Shown here: positions 33,857 through 41,385 of the stretch, in pieces | How positions within the stretch are numbered: the first letter of the stretch is position 1 | How the letters are laid out: each line of letters starts with the position of its first letter | Origin: a virus | DNA length: 60,124 nucleotides | IMG/VR virus record: IMGVR_UViG_3300045993_000895 | Location: 1 to 60,124 of that record | Reading direction: 5' to 3' (one strand) | The notes under the pieces: generated by a model | Told to the model about the DNA's origin: nothing | The model's input: only the letters and a program-made list of their open reading frames with translations | The model's database searches: none | Translations under genes and position numbers: made by a program

Positions 33857-34383
33857 TCACTCCTCTCCGCCGGCCTTCGCTGGCTCTGCGTTGATCTTGT
33901 TGTGGATGCGGACGACGGCCGCGCAGAGCATCACGCGCTCGCGGGTGCAGAGGCCGCGGATCTCGGACAGGGGCTGGTGGCCGAAGTACGCAAGGAGGCC
34001 GGCCTCGCGCCAGAAGCGGGCCTCCCGCGACGAGACGACGTCGCTTAGATCTCCGTCACCAACTCCATCTTGAAAAAACTGTCGAGTTCCTCCTGCGAGG
34101 GGTCGCCGCACTTCCGCTGGTAGGCGGCCTGGAGGAACTTCACGTCGCGGGAGGGGAGGAGGTCATACAGCTTCTTGCCGACGACGGCCTCGTAGGTCAC
34201 CGGCGCGTCGTCGATGGTCACGATCGAGAGGCGGACGAGTTCGAGGATGATCCGCATCCCCTTCGCCATCATCGACTGCTCCGCGTCGCCGACGAGCCGG
34301 AACGCCTGCAACTCCTCGTCGCCCGTCAGTTCCTTGAACCGAACGACCTTGCCGGACGCCGGCAGCTTCAGCTTGTGGATCAT
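33857..34383 (-). CDS. Tail assembly chaperone, frameshifted long form (GT-like)
   Basis: Predicted 175-residue product made when ribosomes slip back one base on TTTTTTC (34078-34072). Residues 1-104 are shared with the short chaperone. The extension then reads FQDGVGDGDLSDVVSSREAR to a stop at 33859-33857. The downstream ORF has no good start of its own (the nominal one lies inside the chaperone). P2 E/E' and lambda G/GT produce such fusions at the same operon position, just before the tape-measure gene. The codon phases were checked: the extension frame is exactly -1. Confidence 0.8.
34045..34383 (-). CDS. Tail assembly chaperone, short form (G-like)
   Basis: 112 residues from ATG at 34383. 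VRFKELTGDEELQAFRLVGD and IDDAPVTYEAVVGKKLYDLL are typical of phage tail assembly chaperones, which coat the tape measure and recruit tube subunits. A much longer ORF in the same frame, from 37626, is rejected because it crosses the tube and sheath genes. The gene ends TAA, ten codons beyond the slippery heptamer. Confidence 0.8.
   Translation of the reverse strand: MIHKLKLPASGKVVRFKELTGDEELQAFRLVGDAEQSMMAKGMRIILELVRLSIVTIDDAPVTYEAVVGKKLYDLLPSRDVKFLQAAYQRKCGDPSQEELDSFFKMELVTEI
34072..34078 (-). promoter_or_regulatory. Programmed -1 frameshift site T_TTT_TTC
   Basis: On the minus strand the chaperone reads AGT TTT TTC, giving the canonical slippery heptamer in the correct phase. A -1 slip re-pairs both tRNAs on UUU and continues with CAA. 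The P2 tail gene E uses T_TTT_TTG. I did not identify a firm downstream pseudoknot by eye. Confidence 0.8.
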
Positions 34384-34475
34384 GGGTGCTCCGCGGGCCC
34401 GCCAGAGCCCGGTTGGTTGTGGGGAGAGGTGGCGCCCGGAGCGGCGGTCGGGCCGCCCCGGCGCCGGGTGCGCTG

Positions 34476-34907
34476 CTACAGGGCGACGCGCTTGTCGCAG
34501 CGGCCGGACATCTTGAACTTGATGAAGCCCTCGCGGCCCTGCGCGCTGTGGTCGAACTTGAGCGCGAGGTTCGTGTAGGCCCAGGAGCCGTTCGAGCCGT
34601 CCCGGTAGTAGATGACCTCGGTCGCGTTCACGACCGCCGGCGTCTGCCGGTCCTTGTCGCGGCGGATCACGGCGTCCTCCAGGTCGTGGAACTCGGAGTT
34701 CGACATCTCGCCGTCGATCTCGACCTCCCAGCCGTTGTGCTCGCGGCTGCTGATCTTCGTCGGCTCGCCAAGGAACGACGAGGCGGTGACCTCGGCGTCC
34801 TCCTTGGCGGAGAAGTTGGTGAAGGTGAAGACCTTGATCCCCTCGCCGTCGCGGGTGAGGCGAAGCTGGAGGTGTCGGCCACGGGCCGGCAGCTTGTTCG
34901 TTGCCAT
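34476..34907 (-). CDS. Tail tube protein
   Basis: 143 residues, placed directly after the sheath gene, where the inner tube gene lies in contractile phages. Beta-rich with VFTFTNFSAKEDAEVTASSF, WEVEIDGEMSNSEFHDLEDA and LKFDHSAQGREGFIKFKMSG, compatible with the tube/Hcp fold. Its size fits the 140-170 residue range. The following 92-base gap contains GC-rich inverted repeats but no T run. Confidence 0.75.
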   Translation of the reverse strand: MATNKLPARGRHLQLRLTRDGEGIKVFTFTNFSAKEDAEVTASSFLGEPTKISSREHNGWEVEIDGEMSNSEFHDLEDAVIRRDKDRQTPAVVNATEVIYYRDGSNGSWAYTNLALKFDHSAQGREGFIKFKMSGRCDKRVAL

Positions 34908-34943
34908 TGGAGCCTCTTGTGGGGGCGTGGGTTAGCGGAGCGA

Positions 34944-36470
34944 CTACGCGACCGAGACGGAGTTGCCGACCTGCGAGCGCAGCACGATCGAGTCGGCGCG
35001 CGGGTTCATCTTGATCTTCTGGATGATCACGAAGATGCCGGCGTTCAGGCCGTTCTGCGTGTTGCCGGAGATCGGGTCGATCTTGAAGCCAGCGATCCGG
35101 CCGCTCGCCTGCATATCGGCGTAGAAGCTCTGGATCTCGGCCACGATCTGGAGGTGGTCCGCGGCGATCGTGCCGTCCGGGTTCAGCGGCAGCGGCTTGT
35201 TCTGGAACGCCTTGAGCCGGCGGGCGACCGAGAGTTCGATGAACGAGGCGAAGTGCCGCCGCTCGATGTAGCCCTCGTCGGTCCCCTTGGTCAGGGCGAC
35301 CGGCCAGTAGGTCGAGCAGGACGACTTGAACTTGTAGCCGCCGAGGTCCGGGTCGTAGCTGTCGATCGCGGCGATCCCGTTCGCCTTGAGCGTGATGTAG
35401 TTCGTCCGGGTCAGCGACGGGAAGGTGAGCCCCGAGATGCCGGCCAGCATGGGCACGGTGTCCGGGTCCGCCGCCGACAACTCGGGAAGCTGCTGCGAGC
35501 GCAGCGAGGCGAGCCACGTCTCCGGGCCCGTCGTGACGGTGGTCCCGTCGTCGAGCACCGTCTGCGGGTGGTTGAAGCAGTAGATGAGGTTCTGAAGGTC
35601 CGCGAGCGCGCTCGACGTGGTGACGGCCGCCGCCACGCTGTCGGTCGACTGCCCGGCGACGATGCAGATCTGGCCGGGGAAGTTCACGGCGTGGGTAACC
35701 ATCGCCGCGTTGATCGTCGCCCGGAAGGCGTCGGGCGGGTTCGAGAAGCAGACGATCATCACGTCGGCCTGATCGCTCGTCTCGATGGCGGTCAGCGCGG
35801 CGGTGTAGTCGCTCGCGGCGACGCTGCCGTTCGCGCCCGAGGCGAGGCCCGTCGAGGAGGCGTTCGAGATGGCCGAGGCGGCGAGCCACACGAAGTTGAC
35901 GTACTTGGACGCGCCCACGCCGGCGCCGCTCGCACCGCGCAGGCCGGCGTTCAGCGCCGCCTGCGATGCGGGGGTGGCCGGCACGTTGTCGAAGACCTCC
36001 ACGTCGGGCTGCACGCCCGGGGATGCCGGCGTGTAGGTGACGGTGATCAGCTTGCCGGTGGTCGTGCCGGCCGCGACGGTGACGGCGACGTTGTTGCCCC
36101 AGGCGCCCTTCGAGTTCGCGTCGATGCGGACGGCGGCCGAGAGCGTCAGGGAGGCTCGGACAGCCGAGGCCGGGATGACCCGCTTGATGCGGAGCGAGGT
36201 CATCTTCTTGTTCACGAGGCCGAGGTAGCCGATGAACTCCTTGTTCGCGCCGCGCCCGCCGAACTGCGCAATGATGTCGGCGCCGGAGCCGCAGTTCCCG
36301 ACGAGCGGGTTGTTGTTGATGTCCTCGGGCCCGCGCTCGAACTCGCCGATGACGAGCGCGATGCCGGAGTTGATCCCGTTGACGCGCCCGGGCGGGGTCG
36401 TCTCGTCGATGTAGATGCCGTCGAGGGCGGCGAAGTCGGAAGGGTTGTTCGTGAAGATCGGCTGCGCCAT
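34944..36470 (-). CDS. Contractile tail sheath protein
   Basis: 508 residues. The N-terminus GIYIDETTPPGRVNGINSGI with ALVIGEFERGP is the sheath family start. The middle has an Ig-like insertion (DANSKGAWGNNVAVTVAAG), and the C-terminus has RRHFASFIELSVARRLKAF and VAEIQSFYADM, ending in a strand-rich tail (VLRSQVGNSVSVA). It is diagnostic of a myovirus. The C-terminal strand would complete the neighbouring subunit's sheet. Confidence 0.9.
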   Translation of the reverse strand: MAQPIFTNNPSDFAALDGIYIDETTPPGRVNGINSGIALVIGEFERGPEDINNNPLVGNCGSGADIIAQFGGRGANKEFIGYLGLVNKKMTSLRIKRVIPASAVRASLTLSAAVRIDANSKGAWGNNVAVTVAAGTTTGKLITVTYTPASPGVQPDVEVFDNVPATPASQAALNAGLRGASGAGVGASKYVNFVWLAASAISNASSTGLASGANGSVAASDYTAALTAIETSDQADVMIVCFSNPPDAFRATINAAMVTHAVNFPGQICIVAGQSTDSVAAAVTTSSALADLQNLIYCFNHPQTVLDDGTTVTTGPETWLASLRSQQLPELSAADPDTVPMLAGISGLTFPSLTRTNYITLKANGIAAIDSYDPDLGGYKFKSSCSTYWPVALTKGTDEGYIERRHFASFIELSVARRLKAFQNKPLPLNPDGTIAADHLQIVAEIQSFYADMQASGRIAGFKIDPISGNTQNGLNAGIFVIIQKIKMNPRADSIVLRSQVGNSVSVA

Positions 36471-36542
36471 GACGAAGCTCCGCTGGCGCGAGCCCGGCAG
36501 GGCTCACGCGGAAGTGCCCTGCTGGGCGGGGGAGGGGAGGGG

Positions 36543-37220
36543 CTACGGCAGGTTCGAGAACGGTGCCGGAACGGCCTCGCCCGGAACCGGGATGGTTTCG
36601 GTCGGGGCGGCCGGGTTGAGCGTGAGGGCCGCTGCCGCGAGCGTCGCGGAGTCGGGGTCGTCGTCCACGATGAAGCGGGCGTCGAGGATGACGTAGGGCG
36701 CGGTCAGGTCGGCCGAGAGGAGCGCCGTCTCCGCCTCGATCGTGAAGACGAGGCGGTAGACGCCGCGCCGCACGTCGTCCTCGGTGTCGAGCCGCTCCTT
36801 CGAGACGAGAGTGAAGCTCACGGGCTCGCCGAAGTAGCTGTCGGTCTTGATCCAGAGCCCGCCGCGGGCCGGGTCGGAGTGCAGGGCCCGGTGCATCGCC
36901 GACTCGATGATGGCGCGCTGCCCCTTGGAGGCGATCCAGAAGTCGAGGCGGAGCTTCGAGGAGAAGCGGCCGTAGCAGAGGCAGATCTTGCCGGGGAGCA
37001 GCCCGGTCGCGCCTTCGACGGGAAAGGGTGCGTACTCCTCGGCGTCCCAGGAAACCTGCTCGATCTCGGCCTCGGGATAGGCGCGCCGGAGCGTCTGCTC
37101 GGACCACTGCGTGGCGACCTGGAGGAGCCCGAGCGAGTAGGGCGCGGCGTTGCCGGCCGTCATCAGCCATGCGCCGAGGGCCTCGACGACGGCCTGCTCG
37201 GTGTTGTTGGTGTTCGCCAT
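36543..37220 (-). CDS. Tail completion/tail terminator-like protein
   Basis: 225 residues, not firmly recognised. It has PYSLGLLQVATQWSEQTL, then KICLCYGRFSSKLRLDFWI and GVYRLVFTIEAETALL, an alpha/beta mix with a Pro-rich C-terminus. Its position between the HK97 gp10-like gene and the sheath is where tail terminator or completion proteins lie. A 72-base gap to the sheath gene holds GAGCCC-GGCA-GGGCTC, a six-pair hairpin. Confidence 0.55.
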   Translation of the reverse strand: MANTNNTEQAVVEALGAWLMTAGNAAPYSLGLLQVATQWSEQTLRRAYPEAEIEQVSWDAEEYAPFPVEGATGLLPGKICLCYGRFSSKLRLDFWIASKGQRAIIESAMHRALHSDPARGGLWIKTDSYFGEPVSFTLVSKERLDTEDDVRRGVYRLVFTIEAETALLSADLTAPYVILDARFIVDDDPDSATLAAAALTLNPAAPTETIPVPGEAVPAPFSNLP

Positions 37221-37223
37221 CGG

Positions 37224-37793
37224 TCACATCCCAGCCAGCGCTCGGGCTAGCTCCTCTTCGACGATGCGTCGGAGCTCCGGCTCGGCGCCGCCGGCGATGT
37301 TCTGGGCTCGGGTGCCGCGGGCCTTGATCTTCCAGGCGATGAGCCACGCGATCTCGGTCGCGGCCTTTTCGAGAGCGCCGCGGGCCGTCGCCGGCTCGCC
37401 CTTGCCCGTCGACTCCCAGGTGCCGCCCTTCTTCGTGAGCTTGATGCCGCGCGCCTTGACGGTCTTCATCTCGTCCTTGAGCCGCGGGCCGATGACCCGC
37501 ATCACCCAGAGGATCAGCGGGGCGACCGGCGGCATATGCGGCCGCGAGCCGAACTCGACGATCGCCGCGTGCGGCGCGTCGTTGTGGACGAGGTAGCCGA
37601 GGGCGTTCTTCTCGGGTGCGCTCCATGCCTGCCGCATCTGCGAGGAGACGCCGAGCGGCGTGCGCTCGATGAGTAGCTTCCGGCCTCGCTGCGCTGCGTC
37701 GTAGAGGGCGCGGTCGACCTTCTTGGTGATGTCGCCGGCGATCCCCTCCATGAGCCGGCCGAGCCCGTCGATCTTGATCGTGACGCTCGCCAC
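37224..37793 (-). CDS. HK97 gp10-like tail completion protein
   Basis: 189 residues from GTG at 37793, with GGAGAA six bases upstream; a longer start at 37829 would overlap the neighbour by 34 bases. MEGIAGDITKKVDRALYDAA, LIERTPLGVSSQMRQAWSAP and AAIVEFGSRPHMPP are typical of the HK97 gp10/Mu gpG-like family, which contributes to tail completion or neck building. Charged C-terminal helices end the protein. Confidence 0.75.
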   Translation of the reverse strand: MASVTIKIDGLGRLMEGIAGDITKKVDRALYDAAQRGRKLLIERTPLGVSSQMRQAWSAPEKNALGYLVHNDAPHAAIVEFGSRPHMPPVAPLILWVMRVIGPRLKDEMKTVKARGIKLTKKGGTWESTGKGEPATARGALEKAATEIAWLIAWKIKARGTRAQNIAGGAEPELRRIVEEELARALAGM

Positions 37794-37795
37794 GG

Positions 37796-38239
37796 TCAGT
37801 TCTCCGTCTTGATGACGCCGACGGACCACTTCGTGAGGTGGCGGAAGGGGCCCTCGTCGAGCGTGTAGAGTTGCTCGTTGATCTGGCCGCCGTCTGCTCC
37901 GACGACGACGAAGTACGACCGCTGGTGCGGCCCGCAGTCGGGGACCAGCGTCTTGTAGTCGGTCATCGGGTTGATGCCCGAGATCCGAAGGCGCCCGGTC
38001 AGCACGAGGCCGCCGGACAGCGCCTTCTGGGCGAAGACGGAGCCGTCGCCGGCGACCTCCGAGATGCGGGGCCGCGGTAGTAGCTCGGTGTCCTCGTCGG
38101 TCTGGTTGCCCACGAACGGAGAGCCGCCGTCCCAGGACGAGACGCGCACGAAGACCCGGTAGGGCCTCGCGCCGAGGTCGGCCGCGAGTTGCCGGGTGTC
38201 GTTGATGAGCGGAAGGAGTCCTTCGACGAGGGTCGCCAT
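37796..38239 (-). CDS. Head-tail joining protein, unassigned
   Basis: 147 residues, beta-rich (YRVFVRVSSWDGGSPFVGN, LSGGLVLTGRLRISGIN). No family is firmly recognised. Its position between a connector-like gene and a gp10-like gene is that of neck or stopper proteins. It abuts both neighbours. Confidence 0.6.
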   Translation of the reverse strand: MATLVEGLLPLINDTRQLAADLGARPYRVFVRVSSWDGGSPFVGNQTDEDTELLPRPRISEVAGDGSVFAQKALSGGLVLTGRLRISGINPMTDYKTLVPDCGPHQRSYFVVVGADGGQINEQLYTLDEGPFRHLTKWSVGVIKTEN

Positions 38240-38243
38240 CGCC

Positions 38244-38612
38244 TCACCCCACGCGCAGCGCGCCGCCGCCGGAGACGCCCAGGTAGGGGTCGCCGACCTT
38301 CTCGACGCTGAGGACGGTCCCGATCGCGCCGGCGTACAGGCTGGCCTCGCGGCGGAGGTCTTGGAGTTCCTCGCGGCCGCGGAGCTTGATGCCTTCGAGC
38401 CCGTCGGCCTTCAGCCGCCCGCGGGCCTCGGAGAGTTGAGCCTCAATCAGGGTGATCTCGGCTAGCTGTGCCCGGACGAGCGTCTGGTCGGCCGGCGATG
38501 CCGCCGCGACCGTCGCCATCGTCGAGTCGAGCCATGTGTTCGCCCACGCCGGGGTGCTCGCGTAGCCGAGCACGAAGCGCAGCTTGGCGAGTTCGTCCGA
38601 CGTGAACGCCAC
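38244..38612 (-). CDS. Head-tail connector-like protein
   Basis: 122 residues, mainly helical, with DELAKLRFVLGYASTPAW near the start and EITLIEAQLSEARGRLKADG. This resembles the short helical connectors (gp6/gp15 type) following the capsid gene in many phages. The assignment rests on size, helicity and position. Confidence 0.6.
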   Translation of the reverse strand: MAFTSDELAKLRFVLGYASTPAWANTWLDSTMATVAAASPADQTLVRAQLAEITLIEAQLSEARGRLKADGLEGIKLRGREELQDLRREASLYAGAIGTVLSVEKVGDPYLGVSGGGALRVG

Positions 38613-38616
38613 GGGA

Positions 38617-38877
38617 CTACGCCGCCTTCGTCTTCGGGGCCGCGCCCTTCACCAACTGCGGGGCGAGCATCGGCAGGGCGTATGCGAGGGAGGCCGGGAT
38701 CGCCACCTCGTCGCCGATCTTGACCGTGAACTTCGCGCCGTCCAACTCGAAGGTGACCTGGGGCGGAGCGTCGAGTTGCTTGCCGGTCGGCTTGGCGATG
38801 TTCCAGTCGATCTCGGGGACCTTGGCGGGGAGGTGCCACACCTCGGTTTCGAGCCCTGCGCCCTGAACGAGTGCCAT
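38617..38877 (-). CDS. Small capsid-adjacent protein
   Basis: 86 residues, beta-rich with VTFELDGAKFTVKIGDEVAI and a Lys-rich C-terminus. It lies directly after the capsid gene. It could be a head accessory or decoration protein, but no family is recognised. Confidence 0.55.
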   Translation of the reverse strand: MALVQGAGLETEVWHLPAKVPEIDWNIAKPTGKQLDAPPQVTFELDGAKFTVKIGDEVAIPASLAYALPMLAPQLVKGAAPKTKAA

Positions 38878-38904
38878 CTGAGACTCCGTGCTGTTGGGGT
38901 TGGA

Positions 38905-38932
38905 GGCCGGGGCCCGCGAACGAGCCCCGGCC
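38905..38932 (-). terminator. Hairpin after the capsid gene
   Basis: A perfect nine-pair stem (GGCCGGGGC and complement) with a ten-base loop lies 18 bases beyond the capsid stop. No T run follows, so it is more likely an attenuator or mRNA-stabilising hairpin that lets capsid be made in excess than a full terminator. Confidence 0.5.
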
Positions 38933-38949
38933 GGTGACTACGGAAGCGA

Positions 38950-39969
38950 CTACGAGAGGTCGGAGAGCAGGCCCATGAGGTTCGGGCGCTCGCAGATCAA
39001 CTGGTAGTAGCCCTTGAGGAACGCCTTGATGCTGTCGCCGGTGCGGCCGAGCGCCACGACGGCGCAGGGGAGCGATGCCGGCTCGTCGATGCTGCCCTCG
39101 GCGACCTTCTCGGCGATGGCCGGGAAGCCGGGGACGAGCGCGTCGGGCAGGTAGCTCCAGTACAGGTGCTTGGAGTTGATGAAGTACATCGACCCCGCCG
39201 CCATGTCCTTGTCGCGGAGGACCGGGATGCCCTCGAACTCCAGCGCCTGATAGCCGGCGTCGAGCTTGATGAGCCCCTTGTCCACGCGGAGGTTGTCCAC
39301 CCAGCGGCGCTGGGAGTCGAGCAGCGCGCCGTAGGCGTCGAACTGCGCCGGGCTCGCCAGGATCACGTCGGGCGGCTCGCCGTTGATGTAGAGCTGGCGC
39401 CGGACCGCCCGCATCAGCGCGAGGGTGAGCGGGCGCGGAGTGCCGCCGTTGGCGTTGACCACGCCCTGCCACAGCGAGGTCGTGCCCTTGTTGATGCCGG
39501 CGTAGGTGCCGGTGGCCGCCACGGCGGAGGCGAAGGACGCGATCGGCTGGACGCCGCCCGCTCCCGCGTTCTGCGTGTGGAAGTCCTTGTTCAACTGCGA
39601 GACGAGGGCGTTCGCCGCGTTGTCGATGTCGCGCCCGAAGAGGTTGCGGAGGTCGTCGGGGTTCATCGTGGACGCCGCCGCCGCCAGGGCGATGCCGCTC
39701 TGCTTCACCGCGGCGGTGTACTGGCCCCAGGCCAGCGAGGCGGGCATCCTCACGTCGGCCGCGAAGGACGAGATGTCGGCGCCCTCCACGGCGGCTCCGG
39801 CCGTCGACTCTGCGCCGCTCGTTTCCACGGCCCAGATGGTGTTCTGTCCGAAGCCCTTGCGGATGCTGAGCAGCCGCACGGCCATCGACTTGCGGTTGAC
39901 GGTGCGGGTGACCCGGGGCTGAAACTCCTGGGTCAGCGCCGCGCTGATCGCTGCGAGATCGTTTGCCAC
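38950..39969 (-). CDS. Major capsid protein
   Basis: 339 residues following scaffold and followed by a strong hairpin. The N-terminal arm (AALTQEFQPRVTRTVNRKSM) is helical; SFAADVRMPASLAWGQYTAA, then PPDVILASPAQFDAYGALLD and LEFEGIPVLRDKDMAAGSMY, are typical HK97-fold capsid features (P domain helix, then a late domain loop). AAAGGAG lies seven bases before the GTG start, one of the best ribosome sites in the window, in keeping with high expression. Confidence 0.85.
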   Translation of the reverse strand: MANDLAAISAALTQEFQPRVTRTVNRKSMAVRLLSIRKGFGQNTIWAVETSGAESTAGAAVEGADISSFAADVRMPASLAWGQYTAAVKQSGIALAAAASTMNPDDLRNLFGRDIDNAANALVSQLNKDFHTQNAGAGGVQPIASFASAVAATGTYAGINKGTTSLWQGVVNANGGTPRPLTLALMRAVRRQLYINGEPPDVILASPAQFDAYGALLDSQRRWVDNLRVDKGLIKLDAGYQALEFEGIPVLRDKDMAAGSMYFINSKHLYWSYLPDALVPGFPAIAEKVAEGSIDEPASLPCAVVALGRTGDSIKAFLKGYYQLICERPNLMGLLSDLS

Positions 39970-40046
39970 TGTCGTACTCCTTTGTGTGGCACCCGCCCCG
40001 CCTCGGCCGTGGGCTCATTGGGTGCTGTGGTTGTGCTGCGCGCGGT

Positions 40047-40730
40047 CTAGCCGCTCCTGCCGAAGAGGAAATCGTTGATGGCCTGCTGGTTGGCGTTGCC
40101 GGGCTTCTGCGCCGCGACGCCGGGGGTGCGGGTGCCCGCGCCCTGCGCGCCGGACGGGGGGAGAAAGAGCTTCCCCTCGTCGGTCTTGAGGAACGTGCCG
40201 ATGCCGTCGGCCAGGGCGGACTCCATGTCGCCCGTGACGAAGGTCAGGCCGGAGTCGCCGCGCCGGATGAATCCCTCGGAGCGGAGGTGGTTGAGCGCGA
40301 CACGGGCCCGCTGACCGGTGACGCCGCCCGACTCCAGGGTCCGCAGGACCAACTCGTTGTCGAGCTTGATCTGGTTCTCCTGCTCCATGCGCTGCGCCTT
40401 CGCCTCGGCGTCGAGTTGCTTCTTGGTCAGCGCCTCGACCTGCTTGCGGAGGGCGACGACCTCGGGTGCCGCCTCGTTGCCGGCCTTGCCCGACTGCTGG
40501 TCCTTCTTCGCTGCCGCCTCGGCTGCCTCGGCCTCGCGGGCGGCCTTGAAGGCTTCGAGCGCGGCCGACTTGATGTCGTCGGCGCCCGGGATCTTGAGCC
40601 GCTTGAGGTGCGACCCGATCGCCGCGTTCAACTGCTCGGCGGTGACGAACTGCGGTGCGGGCGGGGGCGTGCCTTCGGCGCCGGACGCAGGGGAGCCCTG
40701 CCCCGGAGCGGGGGTGGTTGCTTCGGCCAT
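40047..40730 (-). CDS. Capsid scaffold protein
   Basis: 227 residues: a Pro/Ala-rich N-terminus, a helical coiled-coil middle (about 60-125, VALRKQVEALTKKQLDAEAK) and a short C-terminal segment (AINDFLFGRSG). This layout, directly upstream of the capsid gene, is typical of internal scaffold proteins lost on maturation. No protease domain is seen, so removal would need the host or another protein. Confidence 0.8.
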   Translation of the reverse strand: MAEATTPAPGQGSPASGAEGTPPPAPQFVTAEQLNAAIGSHLKRLKIPGADDIKSAALEAFKAAREAEAAEAAAKKDQQSGKAGNEAAPEVVALRKQVEALTKKQLDAEAKAQRMEQENQIKLDNELVLRTLESGGVTGQRARVALNHLRSEGFIRRGDSGLTFVTGDMESALADGIGTFLKTDEGKLFLPPSGAQGAGTRTPGVAAQKPGNANQQAINDFLFGRSG

Positions 40731-40816
40731 GTTGTGCCTCTGGGTTCAGCGCGCGCTGGATGCGCGGCCGTTCGCCGATACGCTCGACGTGGGCGTTCGG
40801 GCTTGCGCCCGTGGTG

Positions 40817-41020
40817 CTACTTCTTGCGGTCCAGCAACTGCCTGATCAGGTCCGCCGACACAGAGAAGCCGGCGCCGCGCATCTCGACGCGGGGCGCCAC
40901 CTCGACCTGCGGCTCTGCCTTCTTGCCCCGGAACGCCGCGCCGCAGTGCTTGCAGCGGAGGGAGCCGGGGGTGATGGGTTTGGAGCAGGAGCCGCAGAGG
41001 TGGGGGAGGGCGGCGGGCAC
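40817..41020 (-). CDS. Small zinc-ribbon protein
   Basis: 67 residues with CGSCSKPITPGSLRCKHCG, a four-cysteine zinc ribbon (C-x2-C, C-x2-C), followed by a basic C-terminal helix. Such proteins are often nucleic-acid binding. It lies between the candidate immunity gene and the scaffold. An 86-base gap beyond holds weak inverted repeats. Confidence 0.65.
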   Translation of the reverse strand: MPAALPHLCGSCSKPITPGSLRCKHCGAAFRGKKAEPQVEVAPRVEMRGAGFSVSADLIRQLLDRKK

Positions 41021-41031
41021 GACGGAAGAGG

Positions 41032-41382
41032 TCAGGCCGCGGAGCGCTTCGGGTGGAACTCGGCCAGCTTCGTCTCCAGGTTCTCAGTGAGCATCACCGG
41101 AACGTCGAGTCGTGCGAGTCGTTCGAAGAGTCGCCGCGCCTCCGCCGTTGCGCTGTCGCTGTCGCCAGCAAGCGCCAGCTGGTATCGCTCGAAGTCTAGC
41201 CCTGGCTCGCTGGACAGCGTGTGGCGGTAGAGCCGCCACGTCGTGCCCGGCGAGGAGAGGGTCAGGTCTTCCTGGAACCGCGGATCGTTGGCCGATTCGA
41301 CGGTCATCCCACCGAGAGACGCCAGCCTCTCTGCTGCCTCTCGAACTCGTTCGCTCATGCCGACGAAGAGGTGGGTGTCCAT
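41032..41382 (-). CDS. Candidate immunity protein to MuF toxin
   Basis: 116 residues, unrecognised: an N-terminal helix (ERVREAAERLASLGG), strands TWRLYRHTLSS and LDVPVMLTENLETKLAEF. It follows the toxin-like MuF gene after three bases in a position where phages with MuF polymorphic toxins keep the cognate immunity gene. The role is inferred from context only. It could instead be a head accessory protein. Confidence 0.5.
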   Translation of the reverse strand: MDTHLFVGMSERVREAAERLASLGGMTVESANDPRFQEDLTLSSPGTTWRLYRHTLSSEPGLDFERYQLALAGDSDSATAEARRLFERLARLDVPVMLTENLETKLAEFHPKRSAA

Positions 41383-41385
41383 CGC

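Noticed and set aside
36471-36542. Terminator between the sheath and its neighbour
   Set aside because: The GAGCCC hairpin has only six pairs and no T run; listed as context only.
34386-37250. 954-codon plus-strand ORF over sheath and tube
   Set aside because: Antisense to a firm sheath gene; no domain pattern.
34045-37626. 1193-codon minus ORF ending in the tail chaperone
   Set aside because: Only the last 112 codons look like protein; the rest is out of frame with tube and sheath genes.
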